NCBI RefSeq assembly: GCF_020035535.1
Contig: NZ_CP083349.1
Location: 2,666,001 to 2,730,000 of the forward strand
Reading direction: 5' to 3'
DNA: 64,000 bases
Source of the DNA: Ensifer adhaerens
GTDB lineage: Bacteria > Pseudomonadota > Alphaproteobacteria > Rhizobiales > Rhizobiaceae
Under the pieces are notes generated by a model, which saw only the letters and a program-made list of their open reading frames with translations, had not been told where the DNA came from and did not search any database. The position numbers were made by a program, and so were the translations under genes. Positions 52,690 to 60,770 of this stretch are shown here, piece after piece (positions within the stretch are counted from its first letter, which is position 1; every line of letters begins with the position of its first letter).

Positions 52690-54002
52690 CGACCACCCTC
52701 ATCCGCGGCCGGTTGCTGAGCTTTCACCGCGCGCCGACGTCGATCGACGATAGCGGCGCCTATAGCTACGAAAGCGACGGTGCCTTGCTGGTTGCGGGTG
52801 GAGAGATCATCGCCAGCGGCGGCTATGCCACGGTGAAGGCAGGTGCGCTTGAAGGCGTCACGGAAATCGATCACCGCCCGCACCTGATCGTGCCCGGCTT
52901 CATCGACACACACCTGCATTTCCCGCAGATGCAGGTGATGGCCTCCTATGCCGCCAACCTTTTGGAGTGGCTGAACACCTACACCTTTCCGGAGGAATGC
53001 CGCTTCGTCGAGAGCGCCCATGCGACCCGCATCGCGACGCGCTTCTTCGACGAGATGGTGCGCCACGGCACGACGACGGCAACCGCCTATTGCTCGGTGC
53101 ACAAGGCGTCCGCCGATGCCTTCTTCGCCGAGGCGCTCAGGCGCGACATGCGCATGGTCGCCGGCAAGGTGATGATGGACCGCAATGCACCGCAAGGGCT
53201 CCTTGACACGCCGCAAATGGGCTACGACGAGACCCGCGCCGTCATCCGCGACTGGCATGGCAAGGGCCGCAACCACGTCGCCATCACCCCGCGCTTCGCC
53301 ATCACCTCGACGCCGGAGCAGATGGCCGTCGCCAAGTCGCTGGTGCACGAATTCCCGGACCTGCACGTGCAGACCCACCTTTCGGAAAACCGCGACGAGA
53401 TCGCCTTTACCTGCGAACTTTATCCGGAGGCCAAGGACTATACCGACGTCTACGCCCGCTACGGCCTGCTCGGGCGCAAGAGCCTCTTCGGCCACTGCAT
53501 CCATCTCTCCGAGCGCGAGGCGGATGTCATGAGCGAGACCGGCTCGGTCGCTGTCTTTTGCCCGACGTCCAATCTCTTCCTCGGCTCCGGCCTCTTTCCG
53601 CTACGTGCGCTCAACCGCCGCGACAAGCCGGTGCGCACCTCGGTCGCCTCCGACATCGGCGGCGGCACCAGCTACTCCATGCTGAAGACGCTCGACGAGG
53701 CCTACAAGATCCTGCAACTGCAGGGCGAGCGACTGAACCCCTTCGACAGCTTCTTCATGATGACCCGCGGCAATGCCGAGGCGCTGTCGCTGGTCGACCG
53801 GATCGGAACACTGGAAGCCGGCACCGACGCCGATTTCATCGTGCTCGACATGGCGGCAACGCCGGCCATGGCACTCAGGGCCGAAGTGGTCAATTCTCTG
53901 GCCGACGAGCTCTTCCTGCTGCAGACGATGGGCGACGATCGCGCGATCGGCGAGACCTATGTCGCCGGCAAGCCTGCGAAATCGGCATTGGCTGCGGCAT
54001 GA
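52686..54002 (+). CDS. guaD: Guanine deaminase
   Basis: This 438-residue amidohydrolase converts guanine to xanthine. The zinc site is [16 protein letters not shown] at the start, the specificity segment is EWLNTYTFPEECRFVE, and HTHLSEN and GHCIHLSERE carry the later His ligands. The Asp is in SDIGGGTSYSML. The composition and coupling to puuD (4-base overlap) make an operon with it. It supplies xanthine, which XdhAB oxidises to urate. A perfect 15-bp hairpin follows 8 bases after its stop. Confidence 0.95.
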   Translation: MTTTLIRGRLLSFHRAPTSIDDSGAYSYESDGALLVAGGEIIASGGYATVKAGALEGVTEIDHRPHLIVPGFIDTHLHFPQMQVMASYAANLLEWLNTYTFPEECRFVESAHATRIATRFFDEMVRHGTTTATAYCSVHKASADAFFAEALRRDMRMVAGKVMMDRNAPQGLLDTPQMGYDETRAVIRDWHGKGRNHVAITPRFAITSTPEQMAVAKSLVHEFPDLHVQTHLSENRDEIAFTCELYPEAKDYTDVYARYGLLGRKSLFGHCIHLSEREADVMSETGSVAVFCPTSNLFLGSGLFPLRALNRRDKPVRTSVASDIGGGTSYSMLKTLDEAYKILQLQGERLNPFDSFFMMTRGNAEALSLVDRIGTLEAGTDADFIVLDMAATPAMALRAEVVNSLADELFLLQTMGDDRAIGETYVAGKPAKSALAAA

Positions 54003-54010
54003 CGTGCCAA

Positions 54011-54045
54011 ACGCAAAGAGGTCAAGAAAATTGACCTCTTTGCGT
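54011..54045 (+). repeat. Perfect 15-bp hairpin after guaD
   Basis: ACGCAAAGAGGTCAA (54011-54025) pairs perfectly with TTGACCTCTTTGCGT (54031-54045) around GAAAA. The following bases (CGAGG) lack a T run. It is the likely 3' end structure of the puuD-guaD message. Confidence 0.7.
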
Positions 54046-54163
54046 CGAGGCTATTAACAAGCCTCCGGCAAACATGGTAATGGCTCGGCATCTCTGCTGA
54101 GAATGGCATGTGCGGCTTGCCCGCATCCCGCTTCAACTCGTGATCCAGACGAAGGCCGTTTCC

Positions 54164-55300
54164 ATGACGCAAATCCTCGAAATCAGCGACCTCAAGGCTC
54201 TCGCCAAGCGCCGCGTGCCAAAGCTCTTCTTCGACTATGCCGACAGCGGCGCCTGGACCGAAGGCACCTACCGCGCCAACGAGGAGGATTTTGCCAAGGT
54301 GAAGCTGCGCCAGCGCGTGTTGGTGGATATGACGGACCGCTCGCTGGAAACGACGATGATCGGCCAGAAGGTGTCGATGCCGGTGGCGCTCGCCCCGACT
54401 GGCCTTACCGGCATGCAGCATGCCGACGGCGAAATGCTGGCAGCCCAGGCCGCCGAAGCCTTCGGCGTGCCCTTCACGCTCTCGACCATGAGCATCTGCT
54501 CGATCGAGGACGTCGCCTCGGTCACGACCAAGCCGTTCTGGTTCCAGCTCTACGTCATGCGCGAACGCGAATTCGTGCTGAACCTGATCGACCGCGCCAA
54601 GGCGGCCAAGTGCTCGGCGCTGGTGCTGACACTCGATCTGCAGATCCTCGGCCAGCGCCACAAGGACCTGAGGAACGGCCTCTCCGCGCCGCCGAAAATG
54701 ACGCCCAAGCATCTCTGGCAGATGGCGACGCGTCCCGGCTGGTGCGTGAAGATGCTCGGCACCAAGCGCCGCACCTTCCGCAACATCGTCGGCCATGCCA
54801 AGAGCGTCACCGACCTCTCCTCCCTCGGCGCCTGGACGGCGGAGCAGTTCGACCCGCAGCTTTCCTGGAAGGATGTCGCGTGGATCAAGGAACGCTGGGG
54901 CGGACCGTTGATCCTCAAGGGCATTCTCGATCCGGAAGACGCCAAGATGGCAGCCGCCACCGGCGCCGACGCGATCATCGTTTCCAACCATGGCGGCCGG
55001 CAGCTTGACGGCGCCCATTCCTCGATCAGCATGCTGCCGCGCATCGTCGATGCCGTCGGTCATCAGATCGAGGTGCATATCGACGGCGGCATCCGCTCCG
55101 GCCAGGACGTGCTGAAAGCCGTCGCCATGGGCGCCAAGGGCACCTATATAGGCCGGCCGTTCCTCTATGGCCTCGGTGCCATGGGCAAGGACGGCGTGAC
55201 GAAGGCGCTGGAGATCATCCGCAAGGAGATGGACATCACCATGGCCCTCTGCGGCAAGCGCAACATCAACGATGTGGACCGTAGCATATTAGCGGAATAG
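54164..55300 (+). CDS. lldD: FMN-dependent L-lactate dehydrogenase / alpha-hydroxy acid oxidase
   Basis: This 378-residue FMN TIM-barrel protein is of the LldD/glycolate oxidase family. The motifs are FFDYADSGAWTEGTYRANEEDF near the start, ALAPTGLTGMQHADGE, and the catalytic-type His with Arg in SNHGGRQLDGAHSS near residue 275. The late FMN-site segments are VHIDGGIRSGQDVLKAVAMGAKGTYIGRPFLYG. The likely substrate is L-lactate or a related 2-hydroxy acid. The start at MTQILEISDLKAL (54164) is the family start. The neighbours are purine genes; it could use glycolate made downstream of glyoxylate, which is inference. Confidence 0.92.
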   Translation: MTQILEISDLKALAKRRVPKLFFDYADSGAWTEGTYRANEEDFAKVKLRQRVLVDMTDRSLETTMIGQKVSMPVALAPTGLTGMQHADGEMLAAQAAEAFGVPFTLSTMSICSIEDVASVTTKPFWFQLYVMREREFVLNLIDRAKAAKCSALVLTLDLQILGQRHKDLRNGLSAPPKMTPKHLWQMATRPGWCVKMLGTKRRTFRNIVGHAKSVTDLSSLGAWTAEQFDPQLSWKDVAWIKERWGGPLILKGILDPEDAKMAAATGADAIIVSNHGGRQLDGAHSSISMLPRIVDAVGHQIEVHIDGGIRSGQDVLKAVAMGAKGTYIGRPFLYGLGAMGKDGVTKALEIIRKEMDITMALCGKRNINDVDRSILAE

Positions 55301-55322
55301 GCCGCGGCATCAGCCAGTCCCG

Positions 55323-55438
55323 CCGTCATTCCTGTGCTTGCCACAGGAAGCCAGCAGCCCAAGTCCTTGGGCTGAAAGGTCTTTTGACCTGACAGACGTC
55401 GGGTCGCCGGATCCCCGCCACAAGGGCGAGGATGACGG
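55323..55438. repeat. Extragenic palindromic element, ~116 bp
   Basis: The ends are imperfect inverted repeats: CCGTCATTCCTGTGCTTGCC starts at 55323, and its partner at the other end reads CCGTCATCCTCGCCCTTGTG on the minus strand from 55438. Inside are smaller hairpins, CAGCCCAAG (55354-55362) with CTTGGGCTG (55365-55373) and AGGTC/GACCT around TTTT. The end sequences are of a kind common between genes in rhizobia. Confidence 0.7.
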
Positions 55439-55492
55439 AGCTTGGAGTGGCGCTTCCGGCAGAACGCGAAGCGAGCGCACGCCCCCTAAGCT

Positions 55493-55855
55493 TCAGCTCC
55501 CCCGATAGGTCGAATATCCGTAGGGCGAAAGCAGCAGCGGCACGTGATAGTGGCTTGCCGGATCGGCGATGCCGAAGCGCAAGGGGATGCGGTCGAGGAA
55601 GGCCGGCTCCGGCAGCGTTGTGCCCGAGCGGCGCAGGTAGTCGCCGGCGTGGAAGACCAGCTCGTAGTTGCCGGCCATGAAGCCGATGCCTTCGACCATC
55701 GGCCCATCGACGCGACCGTCGCCGTTGGTGTGTACGGTGCGGATCAACTGCCGCTCCTCACCCTCCAGCCAGTAGAGATCGATGCGCAGCCCTTCGGCCG
55801 GCTTGCCGAGTGCGGTATCAAGAACATGGGTCGTCAGGCGGCCGGTGCTGCTCAT
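55493..55855 (-). CDS. uraH: 5-Hydroxyisourate hydrolase (transthyretin-like)
   Basis: This 120-residue protein hydrolyses 5-hydroxyisourate to OHCU in urate degradation. It has the transthyretin-like start [32 protein letters not shown] (His of THVLD), [14 protein letters not shown], and ends with the diagnostic YRGS (YSTYRGS). [16 protein letters not shown] is the usual C-terminal strand. The start at 55855 follows AGAGGATGAG. It lies downstream of allA in the puuE-uraD-allA-uraH direction with 63 bases between. Confidence 0.95.
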   Translation of the reverse strand: MSSTGRLTTHVLDTALGKPAEGLRIDLYWLEGEERQLIRTVHTNGDGRVDGPMVEGIGFMAGNYELVFHAGDYLRRSGTTLPEPAFLDRIPLRFGIADPASHYHVPLLLSPYGYSTYRGS

Positions 55856-55918
55856 CTCATCCTCTTTCATTAACTGGTCCAGGATGCAGACGAAGAACGT
55901 CCGCATTTTCATCAGTCG

Positions 55919-56419
55919 CTAGATCGCGCTCTCGATGACGAAGGGCTCGTCATAAAAGTACTCTTCAAGATTGTTGCCCGGCCCTTCGCGGTCGACGATC
56001 AGGAAATCGCTGACCGCACCGACCGACATCAACGGGTGGTGCCAGACATTGCGGCCGTAATTGACGCCCTGCCGGCCGCTTGCCTGAAACACCCGCGGCT
56101 CGCCGGGGCGGCCGTCCCGGTCTTCGGCAACGACGACGAGCCAAGGGCGGTCGTCGAGCGGCGAAAAGCTCTGGCTGCCGAGCGGGTGGCGCTCCATCAT
56201 CGACACAGGATAGGGAAATGCGCGCGGCTGGCCGCGGAAGATGTTGATGATGACGTTGGCACCGTCGCCCACGACATCGGCGCGCGCCAACCCATGGAAA
56301 CGTTCCGTGTTGCCGCCGTTGATGTAGCGCATTGTCGCCGGGTCGGCCTCGATGACGGTTCCGAAAGGTGCAAAGGTGTCGCGCGTCAGCGGTTCGATCT
56401 TAAGCAGGCGCGACATCAT
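55919..56419 (-). CDS. allA: Ureidoglycolate lyase
   Basis: This 166-residue cupin-fold enzyme cleaves ureidoglycolate to glyoxylate and urea. The motifs are RLLKIEPLTRDTFAPFGTVIEAD, INIFRGQPRAFPYPVSMMERHPLGSQSFSPL with the conserved His, and VNYGRNVWHHPLM. The start ATG at 56419 has GAGG eight bases upstream and overlaps the stop of a 31-codon frame that fills the gap to uraD. The enzyme that produces its substrate, allantoicase or an allantoate amidohydrolase system, is not encoded beside it. Confidence 0.93.
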   Translation of the reverse strand: MMSRLLKIEPLTRDTFAPFGTVIEADPATMRYINGGNTERFHGLARADVVGDGANVIINIFRGQPRAFPYPVSMMERHPLGSQSFSPLDDRPWLVVVAEDRDGRPGEPRVFQASGRQGVNYGRNVWHHPLMSVGAVSDFLIVDREGPGNNLEEYFYDEPFVIESAI

Positions 56420-56511
56420 GCATGAACCTCATGCATCGGTGCGCTTGCGAGGTCCAGTTCGATGGTCCCCCTGGTGAGTGAGGACGCGTATCGAACGGTT
56501 TTGTCAGGCAT
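56416..56511 (-). CDS. 31-residue coupled small ORF between uraD and allA
   Basis: This frame begins at an ATG inside the last codons of uraD and ends at a TGA that overlaps the allA start codon. It reads MPDKTVRYASSLTRGTIELD and ends LASAPMHEVHA. GGAG lies 6 bases before the ATG. The coupling at both ends, with 84 bases otherwise unoccupied, is more than chance would usually give. I recognise no family in it; it may be a small protein, a translational coupler or the remnant of a lost gene. Confidence 0.4.
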   Translation of the reverse strand: MPDKTVRYASSLTRGTIELDLASAPMHEVHA

Positions 56512-57007
56512 TTTCGTCTCCAGGAAGCATCGACTGCAGCCGCAGGCGGGCGATTTTCTCCACCTGCGCGCAAGCGGTTTCAAATTCCTCTTCGGGCGAA
56601 TTGTCAATGCGGCTTTCGAAGGAGGCGAGAATCTGGCCCTTGGTCAGCCCCTTCACCGCGATGATGAAGGGAAAGCCGAATTTCTTCGTGTAGGCATCGT
56701 TCAGCGCCGTGAAGCGCTGATGCTCCTCGGGCGTCAGCCGGTCGAGACCGGCAGACGCTTGCTCCGCCGTCGAGTCCGCCGTCAGCTTGCCCGCGATCGC
56801 CAGCTTGCCGGCAAGATCGGGATGGGCGCGCAAGACCTGTAGCTTCTCGCGCGGCAATGCCGCACGAAAAGCCTGGCAGAGTGCCGAATGCACGTTGCCC
56901 GCCATCAGGCCCGCCGTCGTGGCGCGATCGAAGGCGCGTTCGGCCACCCAGGGTGAATGCTCGAACACGTCGCCGAAACGGGCGACGAAGGCGTCGCGGT
57001 CGGACAT
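56504..57007 (-). CDS. uraD: OHCU decarboxylase
   Basis: This 167-residue helical enzyme decarboxylates OHCU (2-oxo-4-hydroxy-4-carboxy-5-ureidoimidazoline) to S-allantoin. The catalytic His is in LRAHPDLAGKLA near residue 62. The other conserved segments are SPWVAERAF at the start, ASAGLDRLTPEEHQRFTALNDAYTKKFGFPFIIAVKG, and the Arg in SFESRIDNSPEEEF. The start overlaps the puuE stop by one base (TGATG). It is central in the puuE-uraD-allA-uraH set. Confidence 0.95.
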   Translation of the reverse strand: MSDRDAFVARFGDVFEHSPWVAERAFDRATTAGLMAGNVHSALCQAFRAALPREKLQVLRAHPDLAGKLAIAGKLTADSTAEQASAGLDRLTPEEHQRFTALNDAYTKKFGFPFIIAVKGLTKGQILASFESRIDNSPEEEFETACAQVEKIARLRLQSMLPGDENA

Positions 57008-57936
57008 CAGAGCGCCCCTTCCGGCTTGTGGTGCTGGTACCAGTGGTTGGCGATATCGATGCGCCGGGGCACCCAGACCTTGTCATGCGACATGACGTAA
57101 TCGATGAAGCGGGCGAGCGCGGCCGCACGACCCGGGCGCCCGACGAGCCTGCAGTGCAGGCCGATGTTCATCATCTTGGCGTCGCCCTGGCGGCCTTCCT
57201 CGTAGAGCACGTCGAATGTGTCCTTCAGGTAGCTGAAGAACTGGTCGCCGCTGTTGAAGCCCTGCGGCGTTGCGAAGCGCATGTCGTTGGCGTCAAGCGT
57301 GTAGGGGATGATCAGGTGCGGCTTGTCGGCCGGCAGGCCGGGCACCCAATAGGGCAGTTCGTCGGCATAGCTGTCGCAGGAATAGAGGAAACCGCCCTCT
57401 TCCAGCACCAGCTTCAGCGTATTGGACGAAGGCTTGCCCTGGTAGATGCCGAGCGGCCGCTCGCCGGTGAGCTCCGTGTGCAGGCGGACGACCTCGCGGA
57501 TATGCTCGCGTTCGACCTCTTCGGGGAAATCCTTGTATTCGAGCCAGCGCAGGCCGTGGCTGGCAATCTCCCAGCCGGCTTCCTTCATGGCCGCAACCGC
57601 TTCCGGATTGCGCGCCATCGCCTGCGTCACGCCGTAGACAGTCAGGGGCACGTTGCGGCTCGTGAACATGCGCCACAGCCGCCAGAAACCGGAGCGCGCG
57701 CCGTACTCGTAGATCGATTCCATGTTGAGGTTACGCTGGCCATGCCAGGGCTGCGCGCCGACGATCTCGGATAGCAGGCATTCGGAAGCCGGATCGCCAT
57801 CGAGAATGCAGCTTTCGCCACCCTCCTCGTAATTCAGCACGAACTGCACGGCAATGCGCGCGTCGCCCGGCCAGTTTGCCTTCGGCGGATTGCGGCCATA
57901 GCCAACGAGATCGCGCGGATACTTAGTCTCAGACAT
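57007..57936 (-). CDS. puuE: Allantoinase PuuE (polysaccharide deacetylase-like)
   Basis: This 309-residue enzyme hydrolyses allantoin to allantoate. It belongs to the PuuE group of the polysaccharide deacetylase fold, not to the metal-dependent amidohydrolase allantoinases. Typical segments are YPRDLVGYGRNPPKANWPGDARIAVQFVLNYEEGGE, ASECLLSEIVGAQPWHGQRNLNMESIYEYGARSGFWRLWRMF, GWEIASHGLRWLEY (metal His) and IPYTLDANDMRF. The ATG at 57936 follows AAGGGTGATTTG; a TTG one codon earlier is unnecessary. It is the first gene of the minus-strand urate cluster. Confidence 0.95.
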   Translation of the reverse strand: MSETKYPRDLVGYGRNPPKANWPGDARIAVQFVLNYEEGGESCILDGDPASECLLSEIVGAQPWHGQRNLNMESIYEYGARSGFWRLWRMFTSRNVPLTVYGVTQAMARNPEAVAAMKEAGWEIASHGLRWLEYKDFPEEVEREHIREVVRLHTELTGERPLGIYQGKPSSNTLKLVLEEGGFLYSCDSYADELPYWVPGLPADKPHLIIPYTLDANDMRFATPQGFNSGDQFFSYLKDTFDVLYEEGRQGDAKMMNIGLHCRLVGRPGRAAALARFIDYVMSHDKVWVPRRIDIANHWYQHHKPEGAL

Positions 57937-58063
57937 CAAATCACCCTTCGATTTTTCCCGAACGGTATCACCGCCGACCGGATTGTCGATACCGAAATCT
58001 GCCAGCGGAGGGTCGCTGAACGGTGATCTCGGAGAGAGACGAAGGCTGAATTCTGTGCTGTTG

Positions 58064-58864
58064 CTAACGCTGCGCCATCAATGCCGCGACGATGAGCGGT
58101 AAGGGTCGCATCGATCCCGAACCGAGCGAGGGATCGGCGACCATGCGTTTGGCGCGCTCGGCGCGGGCGTTCGTGGAGATCTTGCCGAGCGGATGCTGCG
58201 AGTGCACACGCAACGGCGCACCGCTCTCCTGCTCTACGAAGAGGGCAAGGCTGCCGATGGAAAGCGGCGTCGCAAGGCACGGCTCCAATAGCTCGCGCAG
58301 GGGTGGCTCGACCTGGCGCATCGCGTCGGACGCCAACGGGCCGGTCAGCATCATGTGGAAGCGATATTCGTCCATCACATGAGGATCGCCCCAGCGATGG
58401 AGATTGGAAAACTGCGGTGCGGTCAGCCGATCCGGGTCGGAACGCTCGATCTCGTCCTCGCTGAGCGGCGCGCGAAAGGCATCGAATTCCTGAACGACGT
58501 TGGCCGCCAAAAGATGCATCGCGGTGCTCGGTACCTGCGGCATCAGGCCGAAGCACCGGCCGATGCGCGCGACCTCCAGACGATCGATTTCAAACGGCGT
58601 CTGTGCGCCGGCAAAATGCATCAGCGCCTTCAGCAGCTGTGATTCCGTCATGTCCGGATGCAGACGAAAGGGCGACATCATCACCGCATGGAACCCGAAG
58701 CGGCGCGGCACGGCCGTGTGGTAGGCGATGTCGGCGGAGCTCAGGCCCGCGACCGAAGGCAGTTCGGTCGGTTCGCCGGAATAGACGTTGCGCCCAAGCC
58801 AGCTTGCGGCGACCACGGAAAGCGGGTCGGCCATCGGCGGTGTAAAACAAATGGCGTAGCGCAT
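58064..58864 (-). CDS. DUF1045 protein (2H phosphoesterase-like)
   Basis: This 266-residue protein follows the DUF1045 family, often annotated as a phosphonate-metabolism protein and related to 2H phosphoesterases. The family segments are AICFTPPMADPLSVVAASWLGRNVYSG, RRFGFHAVMMSPFRLHP near residue 57, the middle LTAPQFSNLHRWGDPHVMDEYRFHMMLTGPL, and a C-terminal basic tail. In typical members the two motifs read H-x-T. Here they are HAV and HMM, so both Thr are replaced while both His remain. The gene is downstream of no phn cluster. Substrate and activity are unknown. Confidence 0.82.
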   Translation of the reverse strand: MRYAICFTPPMADPLSVVAASWLGRNVYSGEPTELPSVAGLSSADIAYHTAVPRRFGFHAVMMSPFRLHPDMTESQLLKALMHFAGAQTPFEIDRLEVARIGRCFGLMPQVPSTAMHLLAANVVQEFDAFRAPLSEDEIERSDPDRLTAPQFSNLHRWGDPHVMDEYRFHMMLTGPLASDAMRQVEPPLRELLEPCLATPLSIGSLALFVEQESGAPLRVHSQHPLGKISTNARAERAKRMVADPSLGSGSMRPLPLIVAALMAQR

Positions 58865-59072
58865 GGCTGGCTCCGGTTATCCCTTACGGCATGAGGAAAA
58901 GTACCTGCGGATTCCTCATCCCGCCCAATGAGTTCGATCACCCTCATGATCTTCGATGCCCCGACGCGGGATCATCGTGATCTGTTGGCCGCGTCTTAGG
59001 TGATTTGCGTGACAGATTGACGAAGTGGACAGGGAAAAACCGCGCGAGTGCGCCGGTCTTCGCCAGATTTTC

Positions 59073-59097
59073 GGAACCATCCATCCAGCCAGCCGTT
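59073..59097 (+). promoter_or_regulatory. EcfG/RpoE2 general-stress promoter of the PRC-barrel gene
   Basis: GGAAC at 59073-59077 and CGTT at 59094-59097 are separated by exactly 16 bases, the consensus for the alphaproteobacterial general-stress sigma factor (EcfG, called RpoE2 in S. meliloti). The PRC-barrel gene starts at 59132, so the transcript would have a short leader. Confidence 0.8.
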
Positions 59098-59131
59098 CCC
59101 TTTTGGTAACAATCAAGGATGGAGAAGAAGC

Positions 59132-59521
59132 GTGAGCTATCACAACGCAAACCTGCAGGACGCCCGTATCAAGGAAACTCATGACCTGATTGCGAGCGAC
59201 AAGGTTGAAGGCACGAAGGTTTATGGCTCCGACAACAAGCACATCGGCTCGATCGAGCGCGTGATCATCGAAAAGCGCAGCGGTCGCGTGGCCTATGCCG
59301 TGCTCGGTTTCGGCGGCTTTCTCGGCCTTGGCGAAGACCACTATCCGCTGCCCTGGGCGAAGCTGACCTATGACCAGAACCTTGGCGGCTACCGCACCGA
59401 CGTGACGCGCGATCAGGTCGACCGTGCACCGAAGTATCGCGGCAACGAGGAATACGACTGGAACGAAGAAAACGGCCGCCGCGTCTACGACTATTACGGC
59501 GTGCCGCCCTACTGGATGTAA
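59132..59521 (+). CDS. PRC-barrel domain protein
   Basis: This 129-residue protein has a PRC-barrel domain: DLIASDKVEGTKVYGSDNKHIGSIERVIIEKRSGRVAYAVLGFGGFLGLGEDHYPLPWAKLTYD. It belongs to the stress-associated group common in rhizobia, with a Tyr/Asp/Arg-rich C-terminus (KYRGNEEYDWNEENGRRVYDYYGVPPYWM). The start is GTG at 59132, preceded by GGAGAAGAAGC, and the frame before it has no domain match. The stress promoter immediately upstream makes general-stress induction likely. Binding partner and role are unknown. Confidence 0.9.
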   Translation: MSYHNANLQDARIKETHDLIASDKVEGTKVYGSDNKHIGSIERVIIEKRSGRVAYAVLGFGGFLGLGEDHYPLPWAKLTYDQNLGGYRTDVTRDQVDRAPKYRGNEEYDWNEENGRRVYDYYGVPPYWM

Positions 59522-59588
59522 GGTCGGACTAGCGATTGTACGAATATTCAAGGCTCCGCCGGCGGCGGGGCCTTCACTGTGTCCAGTC

Positions 59589-60731
59589 CTAGAGGTGCTT
59601 CTCCCGAAGCGCTGCGATGTGATTCCGGCAAAGGAAGGATTCGGGGATATCGATCGTCGGAACGCCGGCGATCTCGTCGATGACGAAACGCCCCAAACGA
59701 TGCGCAATGCCGAAGCTCACCTTGAAGCCGCCGGTCAGCACGGAGATGTTCGGATGATCAGGATGCCGCCCGACCGTGGGCTCGCGCCCGGCCGATTTCG
59801 GCCTGAGTCCGGCCCAACGCTCTACCATCCGGGCGTCAGCCAGACGCGGCGCCAGGAGGGTTGCGCGCCGCAGCAGGTCGTCGAGCAGTTCGTCCGTGGA
59901 TAGCGGATCGGCAAAGCTGTTCTCACTGGTGCTGCCGATCGCCACATGGCCGTCGTCATGAGCGACGACATAGACGCCGTCGGTGAAGATGATCGGCAGG
60001 TCCGGATCGACGTCCGCCTTCAGCAGCGCTGCCTGGCCCTTGACCGCCGTACCGCTCGTCGCTTTTAGCGGGCCCGACACGGCATCGATCAGCGGGAAGC
60101 TGCCGACGCCGGCAGAGATGATGCAATGGTCGAAGCTGAGCCGGCTGCCATCGTCGCGCTCGACCTGTCCATGCGCCGGCAGGATGCTGTGAACGCCAGA
60201 GCCTTCATCGATCAGAACATTGTGCCACTGCGACAGCGCGGCGCGCAGGGCCGATAAAGTGCGGCGCGGCGACACTCGTGCGGCGAGCGTATCGAAAACG
60301 ACGCCATGCGCCGTTGCCTCTTCGGCGGGCCAGCCCTCCGGTCCGTTCTCCTGGACATGCCAGAAGAATTGCCGCGCGCCCGAGCGCCATTGCTGTTGCG
60401 CATCCTGCTCATGCCGCAGAGCGATGTCACGCAGATGTGCCTTGGCAAGCGGCATCAGCCGCCCGGTGCGCCGATAGCCGGTCGACAATCCCGTCTGGGC
60501 TTCGAGCTGTGCGACCTCTTCTTCGAGCGACACCAGCGCATCGAACTGGAATTGTTTCTTTTCATTCCAGCGATCGGGCATATGCGGCATGAGCGCGCCC
60601 AGCAGGCCGCCGCTGGCTCCGGCGCCGATTGCCCGCTGCTCGACGAGCCGCACCTTCATGCCCTTGCGCGCGGCGCAAAGGGCGGCCCACAGCCCCATGA
60701 CGCCGCCGCCGATGACCAAAAGTTCGCTCAT
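59589..60731 (-). CDS. FAD-dependent oxidoreductase, MnmC oxidase-domain homologue
   Basis: This 380-residue protein is of the D-amino-acid-oxidase (DAO) fold. The FAD motif is LLVIGGGVMGLWAALCAARKG at the start, followed by GASGGLLGALMPHMPDRWN, the C-terminal VERWAGLRPKSAGREPTVG and VLTGGFKVSFGIAHRLG. It corresponds to the C-terminal oxidase half of E. coli MnmC, which removes the carboxymethyl group from cmnm5-modified wobble uridine in tRNA. It is divergent from the mnmD-like gene, with 39 bases between. The assignment rests on the domain and the neighbour. Confidence 0.82.
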   Translation of the reverse strand: MSELLVIGGGVMGLWAALCAARKGMKVRLVEQRAIGAGASGGLLGALMPHMPDRWNEKKQFQFDALVSLEEEVAQLEAQTGLSTGYRRTGRLMPLAKAHLRDIALRHEQDAQQQWRSGARQFFWHVQENGPEGWPAEEATAHGVVFDTLAARVSPRRTLSALRAALSQWHNVLIDEGSGVHSILPAHGQVERDDGSRLSFDHCIISAGVGSFPLIDAVSGPLKATSGTAVKGQAALLKADVDPDLPIIFTDGVYVVAHDDGHVAIGSTSENSFADPLSTDELLDDLLRRATLLAPRLADARMVERWAGLRPKSAGREPTVGRHPDHPNISVLTGGFKVSFGIAHRLGRFVIDEIAGVPTIDIPESFLCRNHIAALREKHL

Positions 60732-60770
60732 CGATTGACCTTCTCCGGCCGGCGGATTATCGCCTTTGCC

